Of a stretch of DNA of 64,000 nt, positions 1 through 11,559 are shown piece by piece. The stretch spans positions 28,037,355 through 28,101,354 of the forward strand of contig NC_088883.1 of NCBI RefSeq assembly GCF_032884065.1. The letters are read 5' to 3'. Position numbers and translations under genes: made by a program. The stretch's first letter is position 1. Each line of letters starts with the position of its first letter. The notes under the pieces were generated by a model. The model was not told the DNA's origin and searched no databases. It saw only the letters and a list, made by a program, of their open reading frames with translations. This DNA is from Artemia franciscana (lineage: Eukaryota > Arthropoda > Branchiopoda > Anostraca > Artemiidae).

Positions 1-691
1 TTCAAAACTCTTCGTTTTAGGTTCTGTCAGCTCAATTCCATGTTTTCTGCAACAATTTTATCTTCGCATGTGTCACATAAGTCCTTTTTGGGTTTATAGA
101 AACCCAAATTGTAATTTTGGTTGAAAATATTCCTGTAAATTCTAAAAGATACAGGAATATTTCTTTCATCACCAAAGACTACTAAATAAAGTTTATACAT
201 TTTGGATACATTCAACCCTGCATTTAAATATTTTGTAATTGAGTCTGATCTACGGCAGTTTTTGACTCCAGTTTCGGAAAGGTATCAATATGCCTTTTCA
301 CTGTGTTAGGGTCTTCTTTCTTTGTTTTGTGACAGGGAGCCTTAACTACATTTCGTCGATGCATACCTGTAACAATTGTCCTACTATCCTTTTGAGAATA
401 GTATATTCGTTGTTTGGTAACATAAAGATTTTTCAAAGAAAAGATTTTACAAACTCATCTTGTAATGCCCATTCCTGTGAAATAGTATCTCTTGGAAACT
501 TTTCTTCGATTTTCTACTTTTACGCTCTGTTTCTTTTTATCAAACTTCACAGTTTTCAAATAGAATATTTTCTTCTCTTGTGTATTGAGTTTCCAGAAGT
601 CCTCAAAAATTTCTTTTCTCACATTATAACTGATCAGGAATTTACATAAGAACTTGCTTGAGCTGCTACACGAACTTTCTTCCACTTTCAT
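1..691 (-). pseudogene. Broken copy of a multi-copy arthropod gene family of unknown function
   Basis: Read on the minus strand, three blocks at 691-455, 436-224 and 215-27 follow each other in the order of one protein. The first holds a segment like EIFEDFWKLNTQEKKIFYL, the second VCKIF..LKNLYVTKQRI then VKRHIDTFPKLESK, and the third LNVSKMYKLYL, YRNIFNQNYNLGFYKPKKD and a CDTC zinc-ligand-like pair. That order and wording match a family of uncharacterised proteins I know from many arthropod and cnidarian genomes, often suspected of transposon origin; this is memory, not a search. An in-frame stop near 455 and a frame change near 216-224 break it, and it runs off the left edge. Start and true N-terminus are not seen. 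No function is assigned. Confidence 0.5.
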
Positions 692-700
692 TTCTCTACC

Positions 701-1935
701 GAAAACTTTCTTGTGGATCTACCCAAAACTTTCTTGTTGATTGTGGATCAACAAGTATCTTTGCTTTGCTTATTCTGCCACTTGTTTCGAACCCATTGTG
801 ATGGGTTTGTTTTGATTTTTTCAATTTCTTTTTATTCTATATTGATTTGTCACTCTCCAGTTCATTTTATTATTATAGTAGGTGCTTCTATCTCTGCAGC
901 AGAATTAGTACCACCTTCAGGTTCATTATAGTGTTCTAACCTCAGGGAGTCAAAACAACTGATTGCCTCAACAAATGCCTCTTTCCTTTCAAATATTATT
1001 CCTATTAAACATATTTGTATTCAAATAATTCTTTTTCTTCTTCTCAGATCAAGTTAGACTCCTACACTTCTCTTAGGAGTGTGTAGTTAGAGGTGCTGAG
1101 CACAAAACGGTCCAAAGGATATTGATCGAGCAGGGTCTAGCGATCCCTTAATTGACAGTCGCGGTCCCTTTCCAAATAGTTGAGGTTAGAAAAGGAAAAA
1201 GAGGATTTGGCTGGCTAACTGCTCAGATTTCCGATTCGTGCTAGGAAATCACAATTACATCTACTGTCATGTAAATTGGATCCAGATCCAGGGTTTTTCC
1301 ATTAGGCGGTAAACCAGCTAGTGTCTTCTGTAGAAAACCCCATTCAGCAGATAGGTCCCCACGGATAGGTTGGAGTGATATAGCGAGGGAGAAGTTTTTG
1401 GCCTTTTCCAAAATGGACCTTCTGGAGCTTCCTATCCTTTCGACTTAATAGGATCTTCTCTGGGAATTCTGTGAATTTATTATCAGGACGTTGATAAATA
1501 ATTAGAAAACTAAAGAAAATGATAATCAAATAGATGGATATGGAACAATACAGCTTACGGCCCTTATCCAGTCCTAGTCGCTTAACCTCTCACTCGATTT
1601 AAATTCAATTTCATACTAACTGAATCCTTCCAGGACTTCATACAATTTAATATTGAATGAATCCTTCGAGGTTCTCATATAATTTCAAAGCTTGCCCAAA
1701 AACCTCCTAAGTCAGAGCCACGGTCCAGAGACAAAAAACTGCAAAGATAATTTTGGATTGGTATCAATAATTCTTTCAAACAAACAAAAACTAACCAAAA
1801 CCATTCAACCTTTGCGCCTTCTGTGTCTATACCAAAAAAGAAAAAATGGAGGCATGTACCTGAGATTAGATAAATCAACAAAATTTGAAAAATTCAACTT
1901 CAAAGACTTTTCTGATCTCAATAAACAATGCAAAA
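701..1935. other. No gene recognised
   Basis: Short ORFs here show no domain. A short direct repeat of GAAAGTTTT followed by GGTAGATCCACAA-like sequence lies at about 690-745, and a loose 50 bp duplication around TGAATCCTTC lies at 1619-1690. Nothing else stands out. Confidence 0.4.
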
Positions 1936-2760
1936 AAAAGAGCTAAGAGCTCATATGGCACTTGTGACGAAGCCGGAAGAGCCAAGAACTCATATGGCAT
2001 GAGCTCTAGCAAAATTCTAAGAATCAATAGATTGATTTAAAAAGGAAAATCAGAGGCTTAATGCCCCTCGGGATTTAAAATAAGAGCTCTTAGACACTTC
2101 TAAATATCTAAATATCTCTTAGGTCCTTCTAAATATCAAAATTCAGTAAGATCCGATCACCCATTCGTAAGTTAAAAATACCTAATTTTTTCTAATTTTT
2201 CCTCTCCCTTCAGCCCCCCAGATGGTCGAATCAGGAAAAATAAATTTATCAGGTCAATTTGTATCAGGTCCCTGACACACCTACCAATTTTCATCGTCCT
2301 AGCACGTCCAGAAGCACTAAACTCGCCAAAGCACTGGACTCCCCCCTAACTCCCCCAAAGACAGTGGATCCAGTCCTTTTACGTCAATATTGTATTTACG
2401 ACATTTTCTTATTCTACCCACCAAGTTTCATCCCGATCCCTCCACTGTAAGCGTTTTCCAAGATTCTAGGTTTCCCCCTCCATCTCCCCGGTCTGGATCC
2501 GGTCGGAATTCAAAATTAGGAGTTTTTTTCTCATTTTTCCTAATTTTTCCGAATTAACCGTCACCCCACTCCTCTCCCCTGATGGTCGAATCGGGGAAAC
2601 GACTATTTCTATTTAATCTGGTCTGGCCCCTGATATTGTCCTATCTTATCTGGAAGTGCCTAAACTAGCAAAACCAGGACCGACAGACAGACAGACTGAC
2701 CAACAGACCGACAGAATTTGCGATCGCTAAGTGTCATTTGGTTAATACCAAGTGCCATAA
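1936..2760 (+). mobile_element. T1: short copy of the 'T' tandem-repeat element
   Basis: It begins with AGCTCATATGGCACTTG and ends with ACCAAGTGCCATAA, so the termini carry the inverted motif ATGGCACTTG / CAAGTGCCAT. About two internal tandem units are present, marked by TAAGCGTTTTCCAAGATT, GATCCGATCACC and C-rich stretches. A GACAGACAGACAGACTGACC run and GCGATCGC precede the right-end hairpin. It is the same family as T2 at 15868-18123, which has about seven units. There is no coding capacity. The class is uncertain: internal tandem repeats plus a 3' hairpin recall Helentron/DINE-like elements. Confidence 0.7.
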
Positions 2761-4904
2761 AAAATAACCGTCAACAAACTCCAAGATTTTAGCCTAACTA
2801 CCAAGGAATAAAAGGGTGGTCTTATATGCAACACAACTGATTACTAGAACACTAACCAGCTGCTTTAATGTGCTTCTTTTAAAAGTATTGTTAATCAATA
2901 TCAGAACAATAAAGATTGGCAGAGCTCTTGAAAAAGGAAACAAATTATCCTCATATTATGCAAACACAACATAAAACCAAGTTTAATATAAGAGTTTAGT
3001 TCTAGTTTCACGTTATTTATTATATTTCCTTACGCAACACACCTAAGGTTACTACTGAGGATCCACAGCACTGCTTATCCCTTGAGACAAAGATTAGAAA
3101 TCTAGTAACGCTAATGTAAAGTGAAACTCACATTTACACTACTTGAATAATCTTCGGTGTCCATTACTTTTTGTAACTCATTCCAAAGGTTTCCTTGGAG
3201 GGGGAGGGGGGGCTTTTTCTTTCCAGAAGTCCCGAAACTTCCCATTAAGGCCACATTTAGTTCTTTTTTTTTTTAGCCTGTGTCTAATCCTCCCAAATGT
3301 ATATCTAAAAACCTTTTCCATCCATGTTTGCTCTAGAACAACCGATCAGAATTTAATTTGTTTGGTTACTCCTATTTTTCCCAAACAAAACTTTAATTCT
3401 GTTCAAATATCCTGAAATCGTTTAATTTTCCTCTCCTTATCTCCATGGGATGACCATTTCTTTTCCTTTCACTGGGAATTAACCCTATGGTAATCTATAC
3501 TTATGATTTGTATAGTTGGGTAAAAGGTGTTTTCCTGAGGAGGGATGGACAACTGGATTGTAAGAGGGTGAGGTTTATCGTGTTTTGTTAGACCTTAGTT
3601 TTACCCAAACTGCTTATATTTAGAAAGGAAAATAGTCTGGGTCATTACTGGCCAAAGCCTCTCCGAGCTACGTCCATAATTAAGAGTATTGCAGTGAGAT
3701 GTTTGACCAGTTAGACTACTAAGACCAGTTAGACCGTTAGAAGAATTTCGGTTAATACCCTATGATCCTTAGCAAACATAGGGTATTAACCAAAATTTTG
3801 GTTATATTACTCAGTTAACGTCGTTCACTTCATTTACTTGTAGCTTATTTGGATGAACAGAACATGAAATTGGTAGGTGCGTTTTCCCATAATTATTTTT
3901 AAAGTATGATTTCCTTTTTTTTGGGAAATGATAATTATTTTGAATAATTATTTGAAGTTTTTTGTTTATTACCAGAGTATCCTTAAAACAGCCAAGACAG
4001 ATAGTCTGAGTGAGGGGCAAAACTTGGATAATATTTGGGACAATCAATTTAATTTTACTAGTTGAATTATTCCACACATTTTCGTAAAGTATTTATAGTT
4101 TAAATTCTATTTGATGCAAATACTTAGAAGAGAAGTAGATAAGAGAAATTTTCAAAATTTTCTTTGACACTTTTTATGTAAAGCATTAGTGACAAGTTAG
4201 TTTTTATAACTTGACTGGGGTCTTTATTGGGAAATGATAATTATTCTGAACATTTTGTTTTTTGTTTATTACCAGAGTATCCTTAAAAAAACAAAAAACA
4301 CTTGAATTTCATGGAGAGATTTCATGCGCGCTATTGTGTCGGTGTGCCTGATAACGTCTTGAGGGGTCATTAGCTCTAATAGTTTGCCTCCTATCTGGCC
4401 TCCAGAATAGATTGACCCATCACGACTAACGACAGCTTCTATTACTTTTGCTAAATCTATGTATGTAAGATGTATTAATTTTACAATTCCTCATCTTAAA
4501 ATGATACCCAATGAAAATTTGGATAATCTTAGAAATAGGAATTGAACTCTCCCAAATTGGGATGCAGATTTGATAGAAATTTGAGAATCCTAGGACCACT
4601 ACTGGCGCAGTATGATATTTCTTACTTTTTTACCAGAGAAGGGTAGTCAAGCAAACATAAGAACTGTCAGCAATAAATTTGTGATTATGCTATTCATGCA
4701 TTTATGCATTATTATTTGCAATATTTTCTTTCGTATTGCGTTCTTGACCTATGCCAGAGCCTACCTGACTTTTTTCTATCAAATTCTTTACTATTCGTTT
4801 AATATGACTTTTAATAATTGTAAAGGCAAATATTTTCAAACCTTCACTAAAAATGACAATAAATGAAACGTTCTCGAATAGTATGTCTCCTGCTACTACG
4901 CTTC
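2761..4904. other. No gene recognised; a small hairpin and a local duplication
   Basis: An inverted repeat at about 3747-3795 pairs GGTTAATACCCTATG with CATAGGGTATTAACC across a 12 bp loop. A block containing GGGAAATGATAATTATT and TTTATTACCAGAGTATCC occurs at about 3920-3990 and again at about 4230-4290. A purine/pyrimidine tract lies at 3197-3215. No coding exon is convincing. Confidence 0.4.
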
Positions 4905-5777
4905 CATTTTATTTTGCTTTTGAGATGCATTACTGCCTTAGTAGGATTTTTTTTTTTCGTGATAGTTTTTTCCAGCCATAGCTTTCATAAGTCGGATATG
5001 ATATTGCAAAAAAAGGTAGGAATGACGACAGTAAACGAAGAAAAACACTTTCTCTGAAGTTTAATAGCGTTTTCCAAATTCGGGGATTTTATTTGGCTTG
5101 TGTTTTGTTTTCGATTAGAAGTGCCAAAGGAAGTAAAAAGGAGGAATTTACACGCCATAAGCATCTTCAAAACATAGAAAATAACATCACAAGCCAATTT
5201 GTGTTGAAAATACTTCTATACGAACTTCTTCAAATTTAAGCAATTGCGGGGGCCAAATATAAAAAAAGGAGAAAAAAATATGTCCAAAAATCACCCAAAA
5301 TTAATGTAAAACATATGTAATGTAAAACATAATGTAAAACAAATCACCCAAAATTAATGTAAAACATTTTATTTTGCTTTTGAGATGCATTACTGCCTTA
5401 GTAGGATTTTTTTTTTTCGTGATAGTTTTTTCCAGCCATAGCTTTCATAAGTCGGATATGATATTGCAAAAAAAGGTAGGAATGACGACAGTAAACGAAG
5501 AAAAACACTTTCTCTGAAGTTTAATAGCGTTTTCCAAATTCGGGGATTTTATTTGGCTTGTGTTTTGTTTTCGATTAGAAGTGCCAAAGGAAGTAAAAAG
5601 GAGGAATTTACACGCCATAAGCATCTTCAAAACATAGAAAATAACATCACAAGCCAATTTGTGTTGAAAATACTTCTATACGAACTTCTTCAAATTTAAG
5701 CAATTGCGGGGGCCAAATATAAAAAAAGGAGAAAAAAATATGTCCAAAAATCACCCAAAATTAATGTAAAACATATG
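4905..5777. repeat. Near-perfect 413 bp tandem duplication, period 460 bp
   Basis: Bases 4905-5317 reappear as 5365-5777 with no difference I could see, including a shared poly-T run. The 47 bp between them is made of short pieces of the repeat's own end (AATGTAAAACA repeated). Identity this high means a recent duplication or an assembly duplication. The two identical 70-codon minus ORFs inside are products of the repeat, not evidence for a gene. Confidence 0.85.
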
Positions 5778-6190
5778 GCCAAAAAAAGTTTAATATGGTT
5801 TAGCTTTCCTTTGAAAGTATAGTTGGCTTTGGGAACCAACAAATTCTTATTGTTTATGTTTTTACGGACAAAAGCGTTGTCAAGATCTATGAATTAGTTT
5901 TTCTTTTCTTTTCTTTCAAGTGTAAAACTACCACAAACCACCCTTAATAAATTAGCGAAACCCAAATTGAACACAAATTATAAAAGATAATATGGTCAAA
6001 CTAAAAAACGAGCAAAAATTAAGAAAAAAGTAAGGCTTACAACTCCCATGTTTTCTCAAGACCAGAAGTTGGCTTTAGGAACCAACAATTTCTCATTGTT
6101 TAAGTTTTTACAGAGGAAAGCGTTGTCAAATTCTGCAAATTAGTTTTTCTAATAGTTCAAGTGCAAAACTACAGCAAATCACCATTAAAA
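5070..6190. repeat. R2 dispersed repeat, diverged tandem units
   Basis: A block with GGAACCAACAAATTCTTATTG, ACGGACAAAAGCGTTGTC and AGTTTTTCTT occurs at about 5828-5905. A diverged second unit lies at about 6071-6150, roughly 243 bp later. The whole 5070-5940 stretch has a diverged relative at about 55140-55560. It is non-coding and its family is not recognised. Confidence 0.6.
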
Positions 6191-6717
6191 AATATATAAA
6201 ACCCAAAACGAAAAGAAATTACAATGTTGACCTTGTTGAGTTGACCTAGTCTAACTCACGAGCAAAAATTAAAGAGGTAGTGACTGAAGACCCCAATGCC
6301 TAATAACTAAAGATCAGAACATAATTTGCACTTAAGTGAAAAAAAAAACCAGATGACCGTGGATTGTCAATTTAATATACGTATTCTGGTATTTATTCCT
6401 TAAAGTCTTAATGCTTCTTTATTTATTAAAGTTAAAAAAGTTAAAACATTTAAAATGTGTTTTGTTTTCAGTAACGTGTAAATTATGTTCTGGTCTTGAG
6501 AAGGTGTTGGGGTTGTCAGACTTATTCATATATTTTGTTTTTGCTCGTTTTGAATTTGACACGGTTATTTATTGTAATTTTTGTTCATTTTTGGTTTAGA
6601 TTATTTATTGATGGTGATTTTGGATAGTTTTACTCTACAAAAAGATCCAATGATTCTTCTAGTAATAATTGGACTGCAACACTAAATAGCTGCTAATATT
6701 ACAGAGTACTAATAGGT

Positions 6718-7026
6718 TGTAAAGAAAACGGTATTAGAGTTCACATTCCCTACCGCAGGTACTGTTCTCCATTTCTTGGCACTTCAGCCAGGAAATGTGA
6801 TGGGAGGTTTGGGGGCAACCATCCTGTCCTTTCGCGCATCCTTCCTGTTTACTTTCCCCAGATTTCTCAAGGTCAAATTTTAAAGCTGGTTGCCTCTGTC
6901 TGAGCTTACAGAGTTACGCTAGTGACCCCCGTCCCAAACTAAATAATTGGGTACAACAGGATTCGAACCCTCGCTCTCTCAGACAAAGGATCTTGAATCC
7001 AACACACCAACCCACTCGGCCAGGGT
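6718..7026 (-). mobile_element. SINE copy S1 (tRNA-headed)
   Basis: On the minus strand a tRNA-like head with A-box-like (GGCCGAGTGGG) and B-box-like (GGGTTCGAATCC) sequence lies at the right end. It is followed by a body also present in four other places in the window, including CCTGGCTGAAGTGCCAAGAA and CTGTAAGCTCAGACAG. It sits upstream of the Tyr-rich exon, presumably in its first intron, and is duplicated as S2 at 13252-13560. Confidence 0.8.
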
Positions 7027-7236
7027 ACTTATTCTAAAACAATCGTGTTATTGTGTGATTAAACAAAGGAACTGAATAAGGAACTCACTCAGTGAATTAC
7101 TGAATAGAGAAATTCATTACATTGCAGCAGTTTGACTTTTGAAGTGAGAGAGGGTATACTAAAATAAGTTTTATTTTTGATAATTTAAAGCTAGTATGCT
7201 TAAATGACTTGGATCTACCTGTCTAGTTTTTTCTAG

Positions 7237-7569
7237 GTTATCTTGGTGGTTCTCGGAGCAGCGATGAATTTGGCACAAGAAACAATTCCTAAGCGAATAC
7301 AAGTTGAGAGGCAAGATGAAGGATTGACAACTTCTGAAATAAAATTACCAGTTGAAGAAGGTATGGAAGGCGTTGGTACCCATTACCAAAACTACTACCC
7401 CCATAGTTATCGTAACTACTACCCTTCATATAATTATGGTAGTTATGTAAGGCAATCAAGCTGGTCACCAAGTTCGAAGGATCCACCCCTTCCAAAGGGT
7501 TTATATTGGAGGGAGTTAAAGGGTTATTATTTGACTCAACAAGGGACTTTGGAACGCCTAAATGGGTAA
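7237..7569 (+). CDS. Secreted tyrosine-rich protein, terminal exon (paralogue A)
   Basis: A pyrimidine tract and AG (7235-7236) precede an in-frame exon that opens VILVVLGAAMNLAQE, the hydrophobic core and cleavage region of a signal peptide. The start codon must lie in an upstream exon I could not place; ATG-Lys exons of this type are common in arthropod cuticle and peptide genes. After the likely cut near LA|QE come a dibasic PKR, an acidic linker (LPVEEGMEGVGTH) and a tail rich in Tyr (QNYYPHSYRNYYPSYNYGSY), ending LKGYYLTQQGTLERLNG before TAA. The paralogue at 13770-14096 and the larger gene at 46589-47194 share signal, linker and Tyr-rich tail. It is probably an extracellular structural or effector peptide; function unknown. 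Confidence 0.6.
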   Translation, partial: VILVVLGAAMNLAQETIPKRIQVERQDEGLTTSEIKLPVEEGMEGVGTHYQNYYPHSYRNYYPSYNYGSYVRQSSWSPSSKDPPLPKGLYWRELKGYYLTQQGTLERLNG

Positions 7570-7762
7570 AAAAAGAGGAGAGGAGTTGAAGAATGGAAGT
7601 CAAATTATAGAATTGCTGGTGCATGTTTCCTTGTTTTTTTTTTTGTTTTTTTTTACAATTAAATCGTTTATAGCTACATAGTTCTAACATTTTAGAAAGA
7701 AGGACAGTCCAATTTTATTGTCAAACAATTTCAAATTTATTTTCCATACTGATTTCTTTCAG

Positions 7763-7908
7763 GGCTCCCCATTCCGCCACAAAATCTTTCCTCTGTACCA
7801 ATCTTTGAAAAGGAAATCCTGCTTGCGTGTCCTCATAGTGGCATCAGGGAGTATCGTTCACGAGTTTGCCTCGCCAAAACTTTCATAACGAACGTAGCTG
7901 CAGAGTGA
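7763..7908 (+). other. Possible small exon after a splice acceptor, conserved between paralogues
   Basis: A good acceptor (TTTCTTTCAG) at 7753-7762 precedes an open frame reading LPIPPQNLSSVPIFEKEI then ACPHSGIREYRSRVCLAK to a stop at 7906. The copy at 14312-14463 is also open and has ACPHCGIREY. Most differences change the amino acid, as expected of neutral sequence, so coding status is doubtful. It could be an alternative last exon or chance. Confidence 0.2.
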
Positions 7909-8192
7909 CTTTGAGGAGCGACACACCTTGAGAAAATTATAGCCTAGTAAACAACACAAATTACTTATGATAAGTTTTAAGAGAAGAAAAGCGGGGTTTT
8001 AGGAAGGGTAGAAGATATGCTGGCAAACCTTTCACTTAGATTAATACTTCAGAAGGACCTGAGTCATCAAACACCTTTATTCCCCAGTTTTAAGGATCAT
8101 GAATAAGCGTTAGATTCGGCTTACAGAGGAGCCATAACGAAGGTCTTATTCTTGTATGGTATTAAATAAATAAAAGCATTTTTTTAAATCAA

Positions 8193-8425
8193 GGAGCGAC
8201 ATTAAAACTCAAAATGAAAAGAAATTACTCCCTATATGAAGGGAGCTGTCCCCTCCTCAACGCCTCGCTCTTTACCCTAAAGTTTTTATTCCTTATAAAG
8301 TAGAGTTGTGACAAAGAGTCAAACTTTAGCTTAAATAGTGAGGTATTGAGGAGGGGACAGCTTCTTTTATATACGGAATAATTTCTGTTCGTCTTAAGTT
8401 TTAATGTCACTCCTTACTTTTAGTT
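8193..8425. repeat. P hairpin of the E element
   Basis: The left arm (GGAGCGACATTAAAAC, then GAGCTGTCCCCTCCTCAACG and TCGCTCTTTA) pairs with the right arm (GAGGTATTGAGGAGGGGACAGC, then TTTTAATGTCACTCC). The arms are about 100 bp around a short centre near 8300. Confidence 0.8.
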
Positions 8426-9705
8426 AAAAAACCTGTTTTTTATATTTAATTTCTGAACGTGTTTCAACTAATGCATGTACAAATTCGGCTCACTTTTCAT
8501 GAAAAGTAAAACAATTCTTGTTCTACTTTTCTTGTTAAGGTGTTAAAGAGGGGTTGCCCCCTCCTTTGATCTTTACACAAAAGATGTTAGCACTTTAAAA
8601 AAGAAGCTTCCAATTCTAATTAAACGGCCCCCGTATTTCAGTAGCCGCTGTTGAAAATATGGACAAACATTCAAACTTTAGCGTAAAGAGCAAGGTATTG
8701 AGGAGGGGGCAACTCTTCATATAGGGAACATTTTATCTTCGTTTTTCAAATAATTCCCGTAAATCTGGCTCACCCTCTATGAAATATACCCCTCTCCCTC
8801 CCAGAAATCCTCTCTGTAGAAATTTCTTCCAACAGAAAGTGTACCCTTCCCATCATATTCCCTACCAGACAGTTCCATCCTCGCTGAGAATCTTCCCTCC
8901 CTGCTAAATTCCTAGCGGATGATTCAGCCTGAAAATATCTCCTTAGCAGTCTTTCATTTTTATAAGACTTAATCAATAATCGGTTTCTTGATCACTCCAT
9001 AAATGCCCCCTTCAGCAGAAAATAATATCCCGGAAATCAAAACACGCAGAAAATAGCTCCCGGATAATTAACCCGGAACATATCCACATGAAAAATTTGG
9101 CAAAAAGAATGCAAGACAACTAAAAAGAATTTCATATACTACTAGCTGTTGGGGTGGCGCTTCGCGCCACCCCAACACCTAGTTGGTGGGGCGCTTCGCG
9201 CCGCCCCAAGCCCCCCCGCGCACGTAAGTCGTTACGCGCCATATTAGTTACGCGCCATTGTAGTTGTGTCCCTGTGTCCCACCTGTGAATATAGATAGAT
9301 TTATATATGTGTTTCAAACTACGTAAAAATTGCGAATATACAAAATTTTTGGCTTTCCCACTACTGGGAGCTTTCCGTTTCCAATTGCCAGCAATTGATC
9401 TGAAAATGTTTGACCAGAGTCATCGTTTTGCAATCGGACACGCATATTTGTAGTTAATTTTAATATTTTTACGTGTTCTCATAAATTAGAATTTTTCAGG
9501 CAAGCATTCATTTCGTCTGCAGGAGTTAAACTACGTAAAAATTGCGAATATACAACATTCTTGGCTTTCCCATTGTCTGTGCATATACAAAGCCGTATGT
9601 GCTAATAATGACGTCATATGCAAACGCTCTTTTTACAAACAAACAAACATGCATACACACAACTCGTTTTTATATAGATAGATAGATAAGTAGATACAAT
9701 ACAAA

Positions 9706-10389
9706 TTAACTGCGCAAAACTTGCGAATATACAACATTTTTCGCAGTCCAATTGTCGCTGCATATAAATAGATTGTCAGGTTTACCGACCCTCGAACATG
9801 CAACGCACAATTGTCCATGGGAAAAACAATCAGTATTAAGATCTATACCACATTTTTCTAATGATTGACCTTGAGCTTTGTTAATGGTGATTGCAAATGC
9901 TAATCGAATTGGGAATTGCAATCTTTTAAATTGAAAAGGCAGATCCGTTGGAATCATGGGAATGCGAGGAATAAGAACAGCCTCACTCTCAAAAGGCCCT
10001 GTCAAGATTGTGGCCTCTATTAGGTTTTCCATTGTTTTTTTTACGGCAAGTCGCGTGCCATTGCAAAGCTTTGGTGGGTTGATATTTCTTAAAAGTATTA
10101 TTGGTACGCCTATTTTTAGTTGTAGCACGTGTGGTGGAAACCCTGAAAGATCTATGGAATTTAAAAATTCAGATAGATAATTAACCGCTTCATTTGGTTC
10201 CAAAACCGTGTCGACTGACTTGTAAAGGACTGCCTGGTCTCGAATCTTGGTCAAAACAATATTGTTGATTTCGTGGACGTCTATATTTTTGGGTGCGAGA
10301 ATCGCTCTTTCACTAAGCCATTTATTATTTTTATAATTTTTTAGAATATTCGGAAATACTTTTTCAATCAATTCATTTTTGGACGTCAC
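9706..10389 (-). pseudogene. Helitron Pif1-type helicase, C-terminal part
   Basis: The 227-residue frame carries typical late helicase motifs of Helitron Rep-Hel proteins. These are WLSERAILAPKN near residue 24, a GVPIILLRNINPPKLCNGTR block near 110-127, INKAQGQSLEKCGIDL near 170 and GQLCVACSRVGKPDNLF near 193-209. The enzyme family unwinds DNA during rolling-circle transposition. The Walker A region is absent here; a further piece lies at 10508-10729 in a different frame. The same helicase tail, more decayed, appears at about 48440-48620 and 50660-50820 on the plus strand. It cannot make a working protein. Confidence 0.85.
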
Positions 10390-10507
10390 TAAATTACAGA
10401 AATCAGCAGGTAGTTGTATACGTCCTGAAATTTAGTCTATCGTATCATAAATGTCTTTTTGTTCCGATGTTAACTTGGAAATGTTGTTTTGTACATACGA
10501 CAATAGA

Positions 10508-10729
10508 TCATTCGTAACTGTAACTTTTCTCACGATCCAATTCTACACATGTCGAAACAGCAGCGATACGGTTAGGTGACGGCATTCCCAAATCCTGAAG
10601 AGGTTTGTTTGCCATACGTACGCACAAATCTTCTATAATAACTAAAGTGTAGTTATAAATTTCTGATGTAAAATCAAAAGTCATATCTGATGTCTCTAAC
10701 TGTTTTCGATGGAGTATATCTTCGGACAT
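10508..10729 (-). pseudogene. Helitron helicase, middle fragment
   Basis: The frame reads MSEDILHRKQLETSDMTFDF, then IYNYTLVIIEDLCVRMANKP and DLGMPSPNR, the segment that precedes the C-terminal helicase motifs in Helitron proteins of arthropods. It is upstream of 9706-10389 in transcript order but separated by frame disruptions, and the sequence beyond 10729 soon leaves recognisable helicase. Confidence 0.7.
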
Positions 10730-10979
10730 TTTTGACTTATATTTTTCCCATAACTCTGTAGGAGCTGATGGAGAGCAAGTTGTTAAAATGATGCCAAAAA
10801 ATGCACGAATTTGACTTGGGGTTGACGTTTCGCACTAATGGGGAATATGGAACAACCCACTGGTTATCTACTTCGATGGTGGTACCGTTGCCATTGTAGG
10901 TTCTTCAGTCATTTTACAATTAGAAATTTCTCTTTCAACGGTCTTCTTACAATTAAAAATTTGTCTTTGAACGATATTC

Positions 10980-11143
10980 TTAAATACCTGTGTCCTGGTC
11001 GTCATTTATATTCCCTGTGTCCCGGTCGTCATTTGTGTCCCGGTATCCCAGTCTGTAATTTCTCTTTGAGTGTCCCGGTCGTTATTTATATTCCCTCTGT
11101 CCCGGTCGTCATTTGTGTCCCGGTCTGTAATTTCTCTTTGAGT
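10980..11143. repeat. CCGGGACAC minisatellite inside H1
   Basis: Tandem, variable-length units built on GTGTCCCGGTCGTCATTT and ATTCCCTGTGTCCCGG occur here. The same units occur on the other strand at 48263-48425 and 50380-50650, and again at 48924-49020. They occur only inside Helitron copies in this window. Confidence 0.8.
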
Positions 11144-11208
11144 GTTTTTTCTTTTTAGTATTTTTTAGTTTTTTACATTTTTTCTTTTTTCAGTTTTCTT
11201 TTTCTTCT

Positions 11209-11559
11209 TTATTTTTCAGCTTCACTATGAAATACATATCGCCGAACCTTTGTTGTTTTAACTAAAATCTGGTAGGCATTGATGACCTTATCCGAGTCAA
11301 AATCCCAAACCCAATCATCATCGCTATCATTTTCAGTTTTGATATGTTTTGACTCTCGCTGTCCAGGTGGATCTTCATCTAACTGCGCGGTTTTGCGTTC
11401 TTTAGCCTCAAGCCTGTTTCCTTGCTGTTCTTTTGATTCCTCGGCACGCTTTCTTTTCTGACTTTCTCTATCAGCAGCAAGTTTTTTGGCATAGACTCTT
11501 TGAGCATCTTCATCGGCTTTTGCCATTGTAAGTTCATCAGTCATTTTAAACTTAAACAT
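11209..11559 (-). CDS. Helitron N-terminal-type basic/acidic ORF
   Basis: A 116-residue frame. Its first half is lysine/arginine-rich (DAQRVYAKKLAADRESQKRK), resembling the 'RESKRRKRA' repeats at the N-terminus of many Helitron Rep-helicase proteins. The second half is acidic (NDSDDDWVWDFDSD). It lies just inside the 5' end of H1 in the sense direction, where the Rep-helicase gene should begin, but no Rep motifs follow. It is probably a relic of that N-terminus; an independent accessory ORF is possible. Confidence 0.5.
   Translation of the reverse strand: MFKFKMTDELTMAKADEDAQRVYAKKLAADRESQKRKRAEESKEQQGNRLEAKERKTAQLDEDPPGQRESKHIKTENDSDDDWVWDFDSDKVINAYQILVKTTKVRRYVFHSEAEK

Noticed and set aside
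4985-5657. Two identical 70-codon minus-strand ORFs
   Set aside because: They are identical because the DNA is tandemly duplicated; no coding feature or family.
6960-7026. tRNA-like sequence here and at 13495-13560 and 25020-25090 as tRNA genes
   Set aside because: Each is continuous with a shared non-tRNA body, so they are SINE heads.
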